The position numbers and the translations under genes are program-made. Of a stretch of 64,000 nucleotides of DNA, positions 63,901 through 64,000 are shown one piece after another. Below the pieces are notes generated by a model. That model was not told the origin of the DNA. It saw nothing but the letters and a program-made list of their open reading frames with translations, and did no database searches. The stretch lies in NCBI RefSeq assembly GCF_000760735.1, contig NZ_JMEX01000008.1, forward strand, positions 714,018-778,017, read 5' to 3'. Position 1 is the stretch's first letter, and each line of letters opens with the position of its first letter. This DNA comes from Rhodococcoides fascians A44A. Lineage in GTDB: Bacteria; Actinomycetota; Actinomycetes; Mycobacteriales; Mycobacteriaceae.

Positions 63901-64000
63901 AGGTGTTCCAGTTCTGTCGGGTGTCGCAAGACCCCGGTGATCGACGGCGCTTCACGCGCGAGGGATCACCGGGTGTGAGGGAACGAAAGATCAAGCAGGG
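63901..64000 (-). promoter_or_regulatory. Upstream leader of the copper/iron operon with inverted repeat
   Basis: 100 bases upstream of the PepSY gene. CCCGGTGATC (63933-63942) and GATCACCGGG (63964-63973) form a perfect 10-bp stem, with a smaller GCGC stem inside. Could be an mRNA leader structure or an operator. No iron box was found. No gene is visible to the window end. Confidence 0.55.

Overview
The window is a chromosomal segment of a high-GC, mycolic-acid-type actinobacterium, most likely Rhodococcus. Two things point there. The gene order lpqE-radA-disA-(membrane protein)-canB-mutY-hydrolase-mhuD, clpC-lysS, coaX-panD-panC-DUF2520-DUF6779-DUF3180-folK-folB-folP-folE-ftsH and hpt-tilS-metalloprotease-dacB-ppa closely follows the corresponding stretch of Mycobacterium tuberculosis. 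The codon use, many GTG starts and ATGA overlaps also fit. lsr2, which lies between lysS and clpC1 in M. tuberculosis, is not in that position here.

Layout. 1-7618: conserved core (lipoprotein, DNA repair and c-di-AMP, carbonic anhydrase, MutY, two hydrolases, heme oxygenase MhuD). 7571-14967: an insert relative to mycobacteria with a GAF-GGDEF/GGDEF-EAL c-di-GMP pair, OsmC, an MFS efflux pump and a secreted lipase. 15127-31225: a continuous minus-strand run of ftsH, folate genes, pantothenate genes, a cysteine dioxygenase-rhodanese operon, lysS and clpC. 31498-38651: an unusual membrane Ser/Thr kinase, then hpt, tilS, protease, dacB and ppa. 38732-50287: accessory genes, including a PAS protein, a third GGDEF protein, MarR, crotonase, an iron-siderophore pair under a shared iron box, a TetR-controlled membrane protein, allantoicase, and a sulfur operon. 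50682-56023: a Pls/PosA-type NRPS-like membrane synthetase coupled to an M1 aminopeptidase. 56041-64000: transporters, a GntR regulator, small membrane proteins, a self-regulated HTH gene, a cupredoxin and a PepSY/PCuAC/DyP copper-iron operon.

Three kinds of signal stand out. (1) Sulfur sensing by RNA: a SAM-IV riboswitch with an RBS-sequestering hairpin precedes a cysteine-desulfurase-like gene; inside the same operon a 31-codon DLCRxxSxxC-type leader peptide precedes a truncated flavin monooxygenase; and a separate leaderless Cys-Cys mini-ORF with nested hairpins precedes the cysteine dioxygenase-rhodanese operon. (2) A dispersed family of 33/36-bp palindromic repeats, core GCAGGCTCCACTCCTGC, with covarying stems. 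It has entered coding regions in frame: inside cysteine dioxygenase, at the PanC C-terminus and at the NRPS C-terminus. Its period is always a multiple of three, and it also sits between genes. (3) Several proteins with altered key residues: a kinase with DFN instead of DFG, a GGDQF domain fused to an intact EAL domain, and a UraD-like protein without its catalytic His.

All identities come from reading motifs and remembered family members; no database search was run.
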